64,000 nucleotides of DNA from Bradyrhizobium murdochi (GTDB lineage Bacteria; Pseudomonadota; Alphaproteobacteria; Rhizobiales; Xanthobacteraceae), in NCBI RefSeq assembly GCF_000472965.1, contig NZ_AXAU01000001.1:1204506-1268505 (forward strand), written 5' to 3'. The stretch's first letter is position 1. The number at the start of each line of letters is the position of its first letter. Positions 52,680-60,928 of this stretch are shown here, in pieces. Below the pieces are notes generated by a model. The model had not been told where the DNA came from. It did not search any database and was given only the letters and a program-made list of their open reading frames with translations. Made by a program: the position numbers and the translations under genes.

Positions 52680-53567
52680 TCAGGCAGCCCGTCCAGTCAG
52701 TCCCGTTGGCTTCACCAGCAACACCAGCACCATCAGGACGAACACCACTGTGTTGGAAGCTTCGGGATAAAAATACTTGGTCAGTCCCTCGATCACGCCG
52801 AGCGCAAATCCAGTGATGATCGATCCCATGATCGATCCCATGCCGCCGATCACCACCACCGCGAACACGACGATGATCAGGTCCGCGCCCATCAACGGCC
52901 GCACCTGGTTGATCGGCGCGGACAATACGCCGGCCAGCGCCGCCAAGCCGACGCCGAGGCCGTAGGTCAGCGTGATCATCCGCGGCACGTTGATGCCGAA
53001 TGCGCGCACCAGCGTCGGGTTTTCAGTCGCCGCGCGCAGATTGGCGCCGAGTCGGGTCTTCTCGATCAGGAACCAGGTCGCAAGGCACACCACGAGCGAG
53101 AAGACGACGACCCAGCCGCGGTAGATCGGCAGGAACATGAATCCGAGGTTCATGCCGCCCTGTAATCCGCGGAACCCGCCGACCTCCGGATAATCAGGAA
53201 TCGCGTACGGCAGGCCGGACGAGCCGAAGTAATTCTGGAACACGCCCTGCACGATCAGCGCGATGCCGAACGTCAACAACAGCCCGTAGAGGTGGTCGAG
53301 ACCGGCCAGCCATTGCAGCATGGTCCGTTCGAGGATCATGCCGAAGATGCCGACGACAATCGGCGCGATGATCAGGGCCCACCAGTATCCAATCCCCGTG
53401 AGATGCAGCAGAAAATACGCGCAGAACGCGCCCATCATGTAGAGCGCGCCATGGGCGAAATTGATGATGTTGAGCATGCCGAAGATCACGGCGAGCCCGA
53501 GACTGAGCAGCGCGTAGAACGATCCGTTGATCAATCCCACCAAAAGCTGGGCGTAGAGAGCTTGCAT
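52680..53567 (-). CDS. livH: Branched-chain amino acid-type ABC permease LivH
   Basis: A 295-residue permease starting MQALYAQLLVGLINGSFYAL. The motifs LGLAVIFGMLNIINFAHGAL and TENPTLVRAFGINVPRMITL are typical of LivH. Start chosen at the ATG that opens the first helix; 23 upstream codons overlap the hairpin region. Separated from the binding-protein stop by 90 bases with a strong hairpin. Confidence 0.94.
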   Translation of the reverse strand: MQALYAQLLVGLINGSFYALLSLGLAVIFGMLNIINFAHGALYMMGAFCAYFLLHLTGIGYWWALIIAPIVVGIFGMILERTMLQWLAGLDHLYGLLLTFGIALIVQGVFQNYFGSSGLPYAIPDYPEVGGFRGLQGGMNLGFMFLPIYRGWVVVFSLVVCLATWFLIEKTRLGANLRAATENPTLVRAFGINVPRMITLTYGLGVGLAALAGVLSAPINQVRPLMGADLIIVVFAVVVIGGMGSIMGSIITGFALGVIEGLTKYFYPEASNTVVFVLMVLVLLVKPTGLTGRAA

Positions 53568-53623
53568 CGGTTTCGCACTCAATCTCGTTATGATGCGGGT
53601 TAGCTTTGTGGGCCACGAGAGAA

Positions 53624-53650
53624 GGCCCGCCGGCATGACGCCGACGGGCC
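53624..53650 (-). terminator. Intercistronic hairpin after the Liv binding protein
   Basis: GGCCCG (53624-53629) pairs with CGGGCC (53645-53650), and after one mismatch CGGC with GCCG, around an ATGAC loop. Seven bases past the binding-protein stop and before livH. Such hairpins often stabilise upstream mRNA or cut read-through so that the binding protein is made in excess over the permeases; that role here is inference. Confidence 0.55.
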
Positions 53651-53657
53651 ATCGTTG

Positions 53658-54875
53658 TTACTTCTTTACCAGCGGACAGGCGCTTTCCGAAAGCGGCCGG
53701 AAGGCCTGCTCGCCCGGAGTAGTGCCGATCAGCTTGTAATAGTCCCACGGTCCCTTGGATTCGGAGGGCTTCTTGACCTCGAACAGGTAGGCCGGATGAA
53801 GCTTGCGACCGTCGGCACGGATTGTACCCTTGCCGAACAGCGGATCATCGGTGGGCGTTTCCTTCATTTTCGCCACCACCTTGACGCCATCGTGCGGATT
53901 GCCGCCCATTGCATCGATCGTCTTGAAATAGTGGATCAGGCCCGAATACACGCCGGCCTGCACCATCGACGGCATCGCCTTGTTCTTCATGCGCTCGGAG
54001 AAACGCTTGGAGAACGCGCGGGTGCCGTCGTTCAGATCCCAGTAGAAGGTTTCCGTGAAGTTCAGGCCCTGCGCCACCTTGAGGCCGAGGGAGTGGACGT
54101 CATTGATGAACAGCAGCAGTCCCGCGAGTTTCTGGCCGCCCGAGACGATGCCAAACTCCGCGGCCTGCTTGATGGTGTTGGTCGTATCGCCACCGGCGTT
54201 CGCCATGCCGATGATCTTGGCCTTGGAAGCCTGTGCCTGCAGCAGGAACGAGGAGAAGTCCGATGAATTCAGGGGATGCCTGACGGTGCCGATAACCTTG
54301 CCGCCCGACTTCGTCACCACCGCGGAGGTGTCGCGTTCCAGCGCGTGGCCGAACGCGTAATCCGCGGTCAGGAAGTACCAGGTGTCGCCGCCGGCCTTCA
54401 CCAGCGCCTGGCCGGTAGAGTTGGCGAGCATGTAGGTGTCGTAAACCCAGTGAATGGTGTTCGGCGAACACTGCGTATTGGTGAGATCCGACGTCGCCGC
54501 GCCGGTGTTGATCATGATGGCGTTCTTTTCCTTCACCAGATTGTTGACCGCCAGCGCCACGCCGGAGTTCAGCACATCCACGAAGATATCGACCTTGTCG
54601 ACGTCGATCCATTGACGGGCGACGGTGGTGCCGATGTCGGGCTTGTTCTGGTGGTCGGCGGAGACGATGTCGATCTTCCAGCCCTTGGCCGCAAGGCCGG
54701 AATCCTCCACTGCCATCTGGGCGGCGACCGTCGAGCCGGCGCCGCCAAGGTCAGAGTAAAGTCCGGAATTGTCGGTGAGCACGCCGATCTTGACGGTCTT
54801 GTCCTGCGCCACGGCACTGCCTGCGGCAAGTGCCAGGGCGGTGCCGAGGAAGAGCGCTGAAATCCGATGTTTCAT
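53658..54875 (-). CDS. ABC transporter substrate-binding protein of the Liv operon
   Basis: A 405-residue periplasmic binding protein with signal peptide (LFLGTALALAAGSAVAQ, residues 8-23). The mature part starts DKTVKIGVLTDNSGLYSDLG. It is a close paralogue of 35984-37210: GGDTWYFLTADYAFGHALERD, DPLFGKGTIRADGRK, and KKPSESKGPWDYYKLI are shared blocks. Same subgroup, ligand unknown. Fed to LivH/M/F/G encoded around it. Confidence 0.95.
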   Translation of the reverse strand: MKHRISALFLGTALALAAGSAVAQDKTVKIGVLTDNSGLYSDLGGAGSTVAAQMAVEDSGLAAKGWKIDIVSADHQNKPDIGTTVARQWIDVDKVDIFVDVLNSGVALAVNNLVKEKNAIMINTGAATSDLTNTQCSPNTIHWVYDTYMLANSTGQALVKAGGDTWYFLTADYAFGHALERDTSAVVTKSGGKVIGTVRHPLNSSDFSSFLLQAQASKAKIIGMANAGGDTTNTIKQAAEFGIVSGGQKLAGLLLFINDVHSLGLKVAQGLNFTETFYWDLNDGTRAFSKRFSERMKNKAMPSMVQAGVYSGLIHYFKTIDAMGGNPHDGVKVVAKMKETPTDDPLFGKGTIRADGRKLHPAYLFEVKKPSESKGPWDYYKLIGTTPGEQAFRPLSESACPLVKK

Positions 54876-54912
54876 AGTATCTCCATTATTCCAGAGTGCA
54901 GCAAAGTACCGA

Positions 54913-55656
54913 TTAAACGCCGAGATAGGTGTGGAGCTTGTCCATATTGGCCGACAACTCCGAATTCGCAAAACCGTCGATGACCTTACCGTGCTCGACG
55001 ATGTAGTAGCGGTCGGCCACCGTGGAGGCGAAGCGGAAATTCTGTTCGACGAGCAGGATGGTAAAGCCTTCCGACTTCAGCCGCGCGATGGTGTGACCGA
55101 TCTGCTGGATGATGACGGGCGCCAAACCTTCGGTCGGCTCGTCCAGCATCAGAAACCGCGCGCCGGTGCGCAGGATCCTTGCGATCGCGAGCATTTGCTG
55201 CTCGCCACCCGAAAGCTTGGTGCCCTGGCTGTTGAGGCGCTCCTTCAGGTTCGGAAACAATTCGAAGATCTGGTCGAGCGACAGCCCGCCACTGCGCACG
55301 ATCGGCGGCAGCAGCAGGTTTTCGCGCACGTCGAGGCTTGCGAAAATGCCCCGCTCCTCGGGACAGAATGCGATGCCCAGACGCGCTATCCTGTCGGACG
55401 AGGCGCGCGTGATGTCCTGACCGTTAAAACGGATCGAACCAGTACGCTTGCCGATAATTCCCATCACCGACTTCAGCGTCGTGGTCTTGCCGGCCCCGTT
55501 GCGGCCGAGCAGCGTGACCACCTCGCCCGCCTTCACATTGAAGTTGACGCCGTGAAGGATATGCGATTCGCCGTACCAGGCCTGCAGGTCGGAAACGGAA
55601 AGAATCTCCGCGCCCGCCGGTTTGGCGGTGGCTTCGGCCATTTTCAACTCAGGCAT
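54913..55656 (-). CDS. livF: ABC transporter ATPase LivF
   Basis: A 247-residue ATPase. Walker A LLGRNGAGKTTTLKS, signature KLSGGEQQMLAIARIL, Walker B FLMLDEPTEGLAPVI, and H-loop-like EQNFRFA. LivF type by its short length and GRNGAGKTT. The first codons overlap the end of livG by 8 bases, so translation is coupled. Contains a short extra N-terminus (MPELKMAEATAKPAG). Confidence 0.94.
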   Translation of the reverse strand: MPELKMAEATAKPAGAEILSVSDLQAWYGESHILHGVNFNVKAGEVVTLLGRNGAGKTTTLKSVMGIIGKRTGSIRFNGQDITRASSDRIARLGIAFCPEERGIFASLDVRENLLLPPIVRSGGLSLDQIFELFPNLKERLNSQGTKLSGGEQQMLAIARILRTGARFLMLDEPTEGLAPVIIQQIGHTIARLKSEGFTILLVEQNFRFASTVADRYYIVEHGKVIDGFANSELSANMDKLHTYLGV

Positions 55657-56404
55657 GACCGGCCCCCAGATAGGCTTCCTTGACGCGCTCGTCCTTGGAC
55701 AATTCGGCGTAATTGCCTTGCGCCAGCACCTGACCGCGCGTCAGCACCGTGATGATGTCGGACAGGTTGGCGACCACGGAGAGATTATGTTCGACCATCA
55801 GGATGGTGTGCCTCGCCGAGATGCGCTTAATCAGGGCTGCGATCTTGTCGATGTCTTCATGACCCATGCCCGCCATCGGCTCGTCGAGCAGCATCATTTC
55901 CGGGTCGAGCGCCAGCGTCGTCGCAATCTCCAGCGCGCGCTTGCGTCCATAGGGCATCTCGACCGCCGGTGTGTTGGCGAACTCGCTCAAGCCCACGTCG
56001 TTCAGCAAGTCGAGGGCGCGGCCGTTAAATCGGTCGAGCACGCGCTTGGAGCGCCAGAAATCGAACGAGCTTCCATGCTGGCGCTGTAGCGCGACACGAA
56101 CGTTTTCCAGCGCCGTCAGGTGCGGAAACACCGCCGAAATCTGGAACGAACGCACCAGCCCGAGGCGAGCCACATCGGCCGGCGCCATCGCGGTGATGTC
56201 CTGCCCCTTGTACAGGATCTGCCCTGCAGACGGCCTCAGAAACTTGGTCAACAAGTTGAAGCAGGTCGTCTTGCCGGCGCCATTCGGCCCGATCAACGCA
56301 TGAATGCTGCCGCGCCGTACCTTGAGGGCGACATCGCGAACGGCGAAGAAACCCGCGAATTCCTTGGTCAATCCGTGGGTTTCGAGAATGAACTCATCAG
56401 CCAA
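55649..56404 (-). CDS. livG: ABC transporter ATPase LivG
   Basis: A 251-residue ATPase. Walker A LIGPNGAGKTTCFNLL, signature-region PYGRKRALEIATTLA (the usual LivG form of the LSGGQ motif), Walker B MMLLDEPMAGMGHED, and VEHNLSVV. Probable first gene of the livG-livF-SBP-livH-livM operon; its promoter would lie in 56405-56777. Confidence 0.94.
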   Translation of the reverse strand: MADEFILETHGLTKEFAGFFAVRDVALKVRRGSIHALIGPNGAGKTTCFNLLTKFLRPSAGQILYKGQDITAMAPADVARLGLVRSFQISAVFPHLTALENVRVALQRQHGSSFDFWRSKRVLDRFNGRALDLLNDVGLSEFANTPAVEMPYGRKRALEIATTLALDPEMMLLDEPMAGMGHEDIDKIAALIKRISARHTILMVEHNLSVVANLSDIITVLTRGQVLAQGNYAELSKDERVKEAYLGAGHA

Positions 56405-56777
56405 ACAAATTTCCCCCTCAGCCGTCTCCGCGAGTTCGCCCGCGCGCGGCCAGTTTTTTCCCTGTTCGGGCAGGCTCTGCTGGAGGTCTGGAAACCGCCC
56501 GAGCCCGCCGCCTCCGGCCGGAATATGCCGTCAACGCGATGGATTACGCAAGGCGGAATGCTGCCACGCCCGACCGCGCGCTTGCGGTTCCGGATGCGCC
56601 ATAAGTCGAATGGTCCCGCCGGCGCGGCTCGGCGGGGCCACGGGCCACGCTCAACCGTAACCTCGCGCCGGCAAGCCATCGTTAACGGTGTTTTGCCGCT
56701 ATCGGGCGCGCTTTCACACAATGTTTTCCCCTCGGGGCGCATCATCTCGCGGTTTCGATCGTGTAGGAATTGCCGCC
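56405..56777. other. Divergent intergenic region, livG / PAS protein
   Basis: About 370 bases between divergent genes. No gene, repeat or clear promoter was recognised. One GTTAACGGTG stretch resembles half a CtrA-type site, which is too weak to call. The translations here are Arg/Pro-rich and without domains. Confidence 0.4.
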
Positions 56778-57376
56778 TTGAAATTTGAAAGCGCCGGACC
56801 GTCGGTCATCAAATCTATCAAGCAGCGCGACCTGCTGAACACCTGGCTGCGGCTATACGCCCGCGACCAATCGATACCGCGCACGGCGGAATACCAGCCG
56901 GCGCGGATCGAGGACGAACTTCCCGATTTGGTCCTCTACACCGTCGATACCAGCACCCAGCCGCCGCGCCTGACCATCCAGAGCGACGGCACGCGGATGT
57001 CGACGGCTTATGGAAATACCGGCAAGGGCCGCTATCTCGACGAGTATCTCGGCGCAAGGCTCGCTCCGATCGTGATGCCCCTTATGAATGCATCGCGCGC
57101 CGCCTGCCTGCCTATACCATCGCCAATATCGACGACATCTACGGGCGGATCGTCGCCTATGAGCGGCTGTTGCTGCCGTTCTCGGATGACGGCAGCGTCA
57201 CCCATATCATCGCTTCGCTGAAAACGATCAGCGAGGACGGCGGCTTCGAGATCAAGAATCTGATGCGCGGAAGCGACCAACTGCCGGTGCCGAAGCTTCG
57301 CGCCATCATCGACCGCGATCTCTTCCATCGCGCGCCCGGCCGCATTCCATCCGGCGATGAACTCGAATTCGACTAG
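56778..57376 (+). pseudogene. PAS domain protein, single-base frameshift
   Basis: Starting at TTG 56778, the first part reads KFESAGPSVIKSIKQRDLLN through GARLAPIVMPL; after 57083 the family sequence continues one frame over (YECIARRLPAYTIANIDDIY and on to SGDELEFD at 57376). The junction CCCCTTATGAA is explained by loss of one T (CTTTAT to CTTAT). Repaired length is 199 residues, the usual size of this PAS_5-type family in Bradyrhizobium. Either a recent pseudogene or a sequencing error. Tail-to-tail overlap with the Spx/ArsC-like gene. Confidence 0.75.
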
Positions 57377-57744
57377 GCCTTCCGCCCGCGCGGCTTCGAC
57401 GCCACCTCGCTCGCATAGATATCCGGCTTGAACCCGACCAGCAATTTGCCGCCAAGATCGAGCACCGGCCGCTTGATCATCGAGGGCTGCGCCAGCATCA
57501 GCGCCAACGCCTTGCACTCGTTGAGGCCTTCCTTGTCGCCGTCGGGCAGCTTCTTGAACGTCGTCCCGGCGCGGTTGAGCAGCGTTTCCCAGCCAACATC
57601 GTCGGACCATTGCTTGAGCTTGTCCTTGCCGATGCCGGCAAGCTTGTAGTCGTGAAAGTCGTAGGCCACGCCGTGATCGTCGAGCCAGGCGCGCGCCTTC
57701 TTCATCGTATCGCAGTTCTTGATGCCGTAGATGGTGATTGGCAT
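57373..57744 (-). CDS. ArsC/Spx family thiol protein (YffB-like)
   Basis: A 123-residue thioredoxin-fold protein of the ArsC/Spx/YffB group. Cys11 in IKNCDTMKKARAWL is the sole active-site cysteine, with RPVLD near residue 92 holding the cis-proline side. True arsenate reductases have extra thiols or a glutaredoxin partner; this looks like YffB, whose activity is unclear. Ends against the PAS gene with a four-base overlap. Divergent from DUF5993-dsbB. Confidence 0.88.
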   Translation of the reverse strand: MPITIYGIKNCDTMKKARAWLDDHGVAYDFHDYKLAGIGKDKLKQWSDDVGWETLLNRAGTTFKKLPDGDKEGLNECKALALMLAQPSMIKRPVLDLGGKLLVGFKPDIYASEVASKPRGRKA

Positions 57745-57854
57745 TGTCGTTGCATTTCCGGAATTCGTTATTGGTCCTGCCGGACCGGATTAGAATTAAG
57801 CAGATCGGCGAATCTATCATAGACTGACGCATCATTCCGTGCCGGGACCAGCCG

Positions 57855-58013
57855 ATGGAATTCACCGTATTGTTTCTGGCCATAGTCATCGTAATGCTGA
57901 TCGCTTGGCGCGGTCGGCGTCCGCTGGCGCTCGGCCTGTTCGGAGCCGTGCTGATCGCGTGCATCGCCACCTATCTGCATCACGCGACCGATACGCTGAA
58001 ATTGTCGTTCTGA
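57855..58013 (+). CDS. DUF5993 family small membrane protein
   Basis: 52 residues: MEFTVLFLAIVIVMLIAWRG, a short basic loop (RGRRP), then a second helix LALGLFGAVLIACIATYLHH and a polar end. Two helices with a cytoplasmic or periplasmic turn. The DUF5993 family is known to sit directly before dsbB-like genes. Eight bases separate it from dsbB here, so a shared complex is plausible, but not shown. Confidence 0.7.
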   Translation: MEFTVLFLAIVIVMLIAWRGRRPLALGLFGAVLIACIATYLHHATDTLKLSF

Positions 58014-58020
58014 GGGACGC

Positions 58021-58578
58021 ATGACCCAGGCGCGCGCCATTACGTTGAATGCACTCAGCCTCTACGCGGTGGCGCTGGTGCTGGCGGCGGCCTATGCGGC
58101 GCAGTTCATTCTTCATGAGCTGCCCTGCCCGCTCTGCCTGCTGCAGCGGATCCTGTTCGCGGCGCTCGCCGTCGGCCCGATCCTCAATATCCGCTTCGGC
58201 CCCCGTCCCAGCCATTATGCGATGTCGCTGCTGGCGGCAGTGGCAGGCGCCGTCGCGTCGACGCGCCAGGTGCTGCTGCATATCATGCCCGGCGACGCCG
58301 GCTACGGTTCGGCGTTGCTCGGCTATCACTATTATACCTGGGCGCTGATCGGCTTCATTACGGCCATCGTCCTGCTTGCGGCTATCCTGCTGTTCGACCG
58401 CCAGTTCGAGGGAGACCGCGCCGTGCTGCCGGCCACCGGCGGCGCCTTCGCGCAAACCGCGGTATGGCTCGTGATCGCGCTCACGGCGGCCAATGTGGTA
58501 ACCACGCTGCTCGAATGCGGCTTCGGCGCCTGCGCTGACAACCCGGTGGTGTACGAACTGCTCAAGCGCGCCGCTTAA
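58021..58578 (+). CDS. dsbB: Disulfide bond formation protein B
   Basis: A 185-residue four-helix membrane enzyme that reoxidises DsbA-type proteins and passes electrons to quinone. The first cysteine pair is CPLC (residues about 36-39, LPCPLCLLQR). The second loop has only LECGFGACADNP near the C-terminus with two cysteines, an arrangement seen in the DsbB/DsbI side branch. Preceded by DUF5993. Tail overlaps the GST gene by 4 bases. Confidence 0.9.
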   Translation: MTQARAITLNALSLYAVALVLAAAYAAQFILHELPCPLCLLQRILFAALAVGPILNIRFGPRPSHYAMSLLAAVAGAVASTRQVLLHIMPGDAGYGSALLGYHYYTWALIGFITAIVLLAAILLFDRQFEGDRAVLPATGGAFAQTAVWLVIALTAANVVTTLLECGFGACADNPVVYELLKRAA

Positions 58579-59279
58579 GACCGCTTGGGTATGTCGAGCC
58601 CGCGCTGCACCGCCGGCCGGGCGAGCCCGCGTTGCAGCCATGCCGGCACCTGCTTCAGCGTATCGAACGCGACGAGATCGCGCGCACCGTAGAAGCCGAT
58701 CAGGTTGCGTACCCAGCCGAGCATGGAAATGTCGGCGATGGTATACTCATCGTCCATGATCCATTGCCGTCCGGCGAGATGCGTCTCCACTACCTCAAGG
58801 AGGCGTCTCGACTCGGCGACGTAACGCTCGAGCGGCCGCTTGTCCTCATATTCCTTGCCGGCGAACTTATGAAAGAATCCGACTTGGCCAAACATCGGGC
58901 CGATCCCACCCATCTGGAAGTGCAGCCACTGGATAGTCTGGTATCGCCGCGCCGGATCGGCCGGCACAAGCTTGCCGGTCTTCTCGGCGAGATATTGCAG
59001 GATCGCGCCGGACTCGAACAGCGGCAGCGGTCTGCCGCCGGGACCATCCGGATCGAGGATGGCCGGTATCTTGCCGTTCGGATTCAACGACAGGAATTCC
59101 GGCGTCTTCTGGTCGTCCTTGTTGAAGTCGACCAGATGCACCTCGTAGGGCAAGCCAATCTCTTCGAGCACAATCGAAACCTTCACGCCGTTTGGAGTCG
59201 GCAGCGAATAGAGCTGAAGGCGGTCGGGATGTTTGGCGGGCCAGCGTTTGGTGATCGGGAAGGCGGAAAGATCGGACAT
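58575..59279 (-). CDS. Glutathione S-transferase (YfcG/YghU-like)
   Basis: A 234-residue Nu-class-type GST. The N-terminal thioredoxin domain has SLPTPNGVKVSIVLEEIGLP, where TPNG marks the YfcG group that acts as a glutathione-dependent disulfide reductase, then NPNGKIPAILD and ESGAILQYLAEKTG. The C-terminal helical domain ends at DIPKRS. ATG 59279 is preferred over a TTG at 59282. Convergent with dsbB. Confidence 0.91.
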   Translation of the reverse strand: MSDLSAFPITKRWPAKHPDRLQLYSLPTPNGVKVSIVLEEIGLPYEVHLVDFNKDDQKTPEFLSLNPNGKIPAILDPDGPGGRPLPLFESGAILQYLAEKTGKLVPADPARRYQTIQWLHFQMGGIGPMFGQVGFFHKFAGKEYEDKRPLERYVAESRRLLEVVETHLAGRQWIMDDEYTIADISMLGWVRNLIGFYGARDLVAFDTLKQVPAWLQRGLARPAVQRGLDIPKRS

Positions 59280-59357
59280 CAAAACTCGTTTTGCATGGTT
59301 GTTGTTGCGCGGCTAATGTACGGCCGATGCCGCACATAACAAGGGTTCGCGCCGTTC

Positions 59358-60230
59358 ATGACCGATCAACCGTCTCCGGCGAAGCTCGGCCTGACTGATG
59401 AGGAGCTTGCGGCTCGCCCGACCCTGTTCGCGGCCGATGCGCTGAAGGATCAGGTCGCCGTTGTAACGGGCGGCGCCGGCGGCATTGGGCGGGCGATCGC
59501 CTGGCTGTTTGCGCGGCTGGGCGCGCATGTCGCCGTGGTCGGGCGCGACGGCGGCAAGCTCGACGCGCTCGTCGCCCAATTGACGGGCCGAGGCCTCAAG
59601 GCATCCGCGCGTGTCGCCGACATCAGAGACCCTGACGCAGTCAACGCCCTGTTCGATACGATTTGGGCCGCACGAGGCCGCCTCGACTGCGTCATCAACA
59701 GCGCCGGAGGGCAATTTCCCCAAGCCGCGATCGATTTTTCGGTGAAGGGCTGGAATGCCGTCATCAACACCAATCTGAACGGCACCTGGTACATGATGCA
59801 GGCCGCCGCGCAACGCTGGCGCGACCACAAGCATCCCGGCAGCATCGTCAACATCGTGGTTGTAACGACGCATGGGCTCTACGGCATCGCACACACGATT
59901 GCTGCACGGAGCGGCGTCATCGGGCTCTCCCGCGCCGTCGCAGTCGAATGGGCGCCGCTGAACATCAGGGTCAATTGCGTGGCGCCCGGCGCGATCGAAA
60001 CCGAAGGCTGGAACGTGTATTCGCCGGAGGCCCGCGCCGCCTACCCACGCTCGAACCCGATGATGCGCGTCGGCTCGCCCTGGGACGTTGCCGAAGCCAC
60101 TGTCTTTCTCGCTGGTCCTTCGGCCAAATTCGTCACCGGCGAGACGCTGACCGTGGACGGCGGCGGTCAGCTCTGGGGCGAAACCTGGACCACCGGCAAG
60201 CCGGCGTATTTCGGCGGCGATGACAAGTGA
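59358..60230 (+). CDS. Atypical SDR family protein without Ser-Tyr-Lys
   Basis: A 290-residue Rossmann protein. Cofactor loop TGGAGGIG (37-44), NSAG (114-117). Where a classical SDR has Ser, Tyr-x3-Lys, this one has VVVTTHGLYGIAHTIAARSGV: Val or Thr, then His179/Thr180 and Arg184. That resembles 2,4-dienoyl-CoA reductase-like and AtuB-like subfamilies, where AHxxAARAGV is normal. Thirty extra N-terminal residues (TDEELAARPTLFAADALK). Substrate probably an acyl-CoA or terpenoid; inference. Confidence 0.9.
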   Translation: MTDQPSPAKLGLTDEELAARPTLFAADALKDQVAVVTGGAGGIGRAIAWLFARLGAHVAVVGRDGGKLDALVAQLTGRGLKASARVADIRDPDAVNALFDTIWAARGRLDCVINSAGGQFPQAAIDFSVKGWNAVINTNLNGTWYMMQAAAQRWRDHKHPGSIVNIVVVTTHGLYGIAHTIAARSGVIGLSRAVAVEWAPLNIRVNCVAPGAIETEGWNVYSPEARAAYPRSNPMMRVGSPWDVAEATVFLAGPSAKFVTGETLTVDGGGQLWGETWTTGKPAYFGGDDK

Positions 60231-60251
60231 CACGCTGAAAGCCGGATTCTC

Positions 60252-60887
60252 ATGACACGCTATCGCCTCGCCATCTTCGACTTTGACGGCACGCTTGCCG
60301 ATACGATCGAGTGGTTTCGTGCCTCCTTTCAGGACGTGATCGCGCGTTTCAATCTCAAATCGGTCACCCCGGAGGAGCTGGAAGGAATGCGCGGGCTGTC
60401 CGCACGGGAAATCATGGCGAGGCTTGGCGTGTCGACATGGCAGCTTCCGGCCATTGTGAACGACATGCGAAAGCGCAAGCTTACGGCGGCGAACGAGACA
60501 TCGCTGTTTGCCGGGATCCCCGAGATGCTCGCCGACCTTCAGCGCCTTGGTGTCAAGACCGCGATCGTCAGCTCCGATAGCGAGGCATCCGTCCGGCAAG
60601 TGCTCGGTCCCGCCACCGCCCTGATCGGCCGATTTGACTGTGGCGCCGCAGTGTTCGGCAAGCACTGGAAGTTTCGACGGGTCGCGCGACGGCTGGAAGC
60701 AAGCCCCGCGGAAACGATCTGCATCGGCGACGAGATCCGTGACATCGAAGCCGCCAATGCGGCCAGTATGGATTCGGGCGCGGTGGCGTGGGGCTATGCC
60801 ACCCCGGCCGCGCTTAAAGCGGCGGGACCTACGCATTTCTTCAACTCGATCGAGGAGATGGTGCAGCGGCTTGCGGCGGCGAAATAA
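60252..60887 (+). CDS. HAD family phosphatase (Gph-like)
   Basis: A 211-residue haloacid dehalogenase-type hydrolase. Motif I is FDFDGTLADT with nucleophile Asp10 and Asp12, motif II VSSDSE, motif III Lys in FGKHWKFRR, motif IV CIGDEIRDIEAA. A helical cap sits between motifs I and II, as in phosphoglycolate phosphatases. Substrate unknown. Lies 21 bases after the SDR gene. Confidence 0.9.
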   Translation: MTRYRLAIFDFDGTLADTIEWFRASFQDVIARFNLKSVTPEELEGMRGLSAREIMARLGVSTWQLPAIVNDMRKRKLTAANETSLFAGIPEMLADLQRLGVKTAIVSSDSEASVRQVLGPATALIGRFDCGAAVFGKHWKFRRVARRLEASPAETICIGDEIRDIEAANAASMDSGAVAWGYATPAALKAAGPTHFFNSIEEMVQRLAAAK

Positions 60888-60928
60888 CGCCGCTCGGGGC
60901 TTCCGCTGTTTTTCGCTGCCGGTGGCCA

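Noticed and set aside
56405..56777. CtrA site in the livG / PAS region
   Set aside because: Only a half-site resemblance (GTTAAC), which occurs often by chance.
57373..57744. Arsenate reductase of an ars operon
   Set aside because: Only one active cysteine and no arsR, acr3 or arsB nearby; YffB-like is the better reading.
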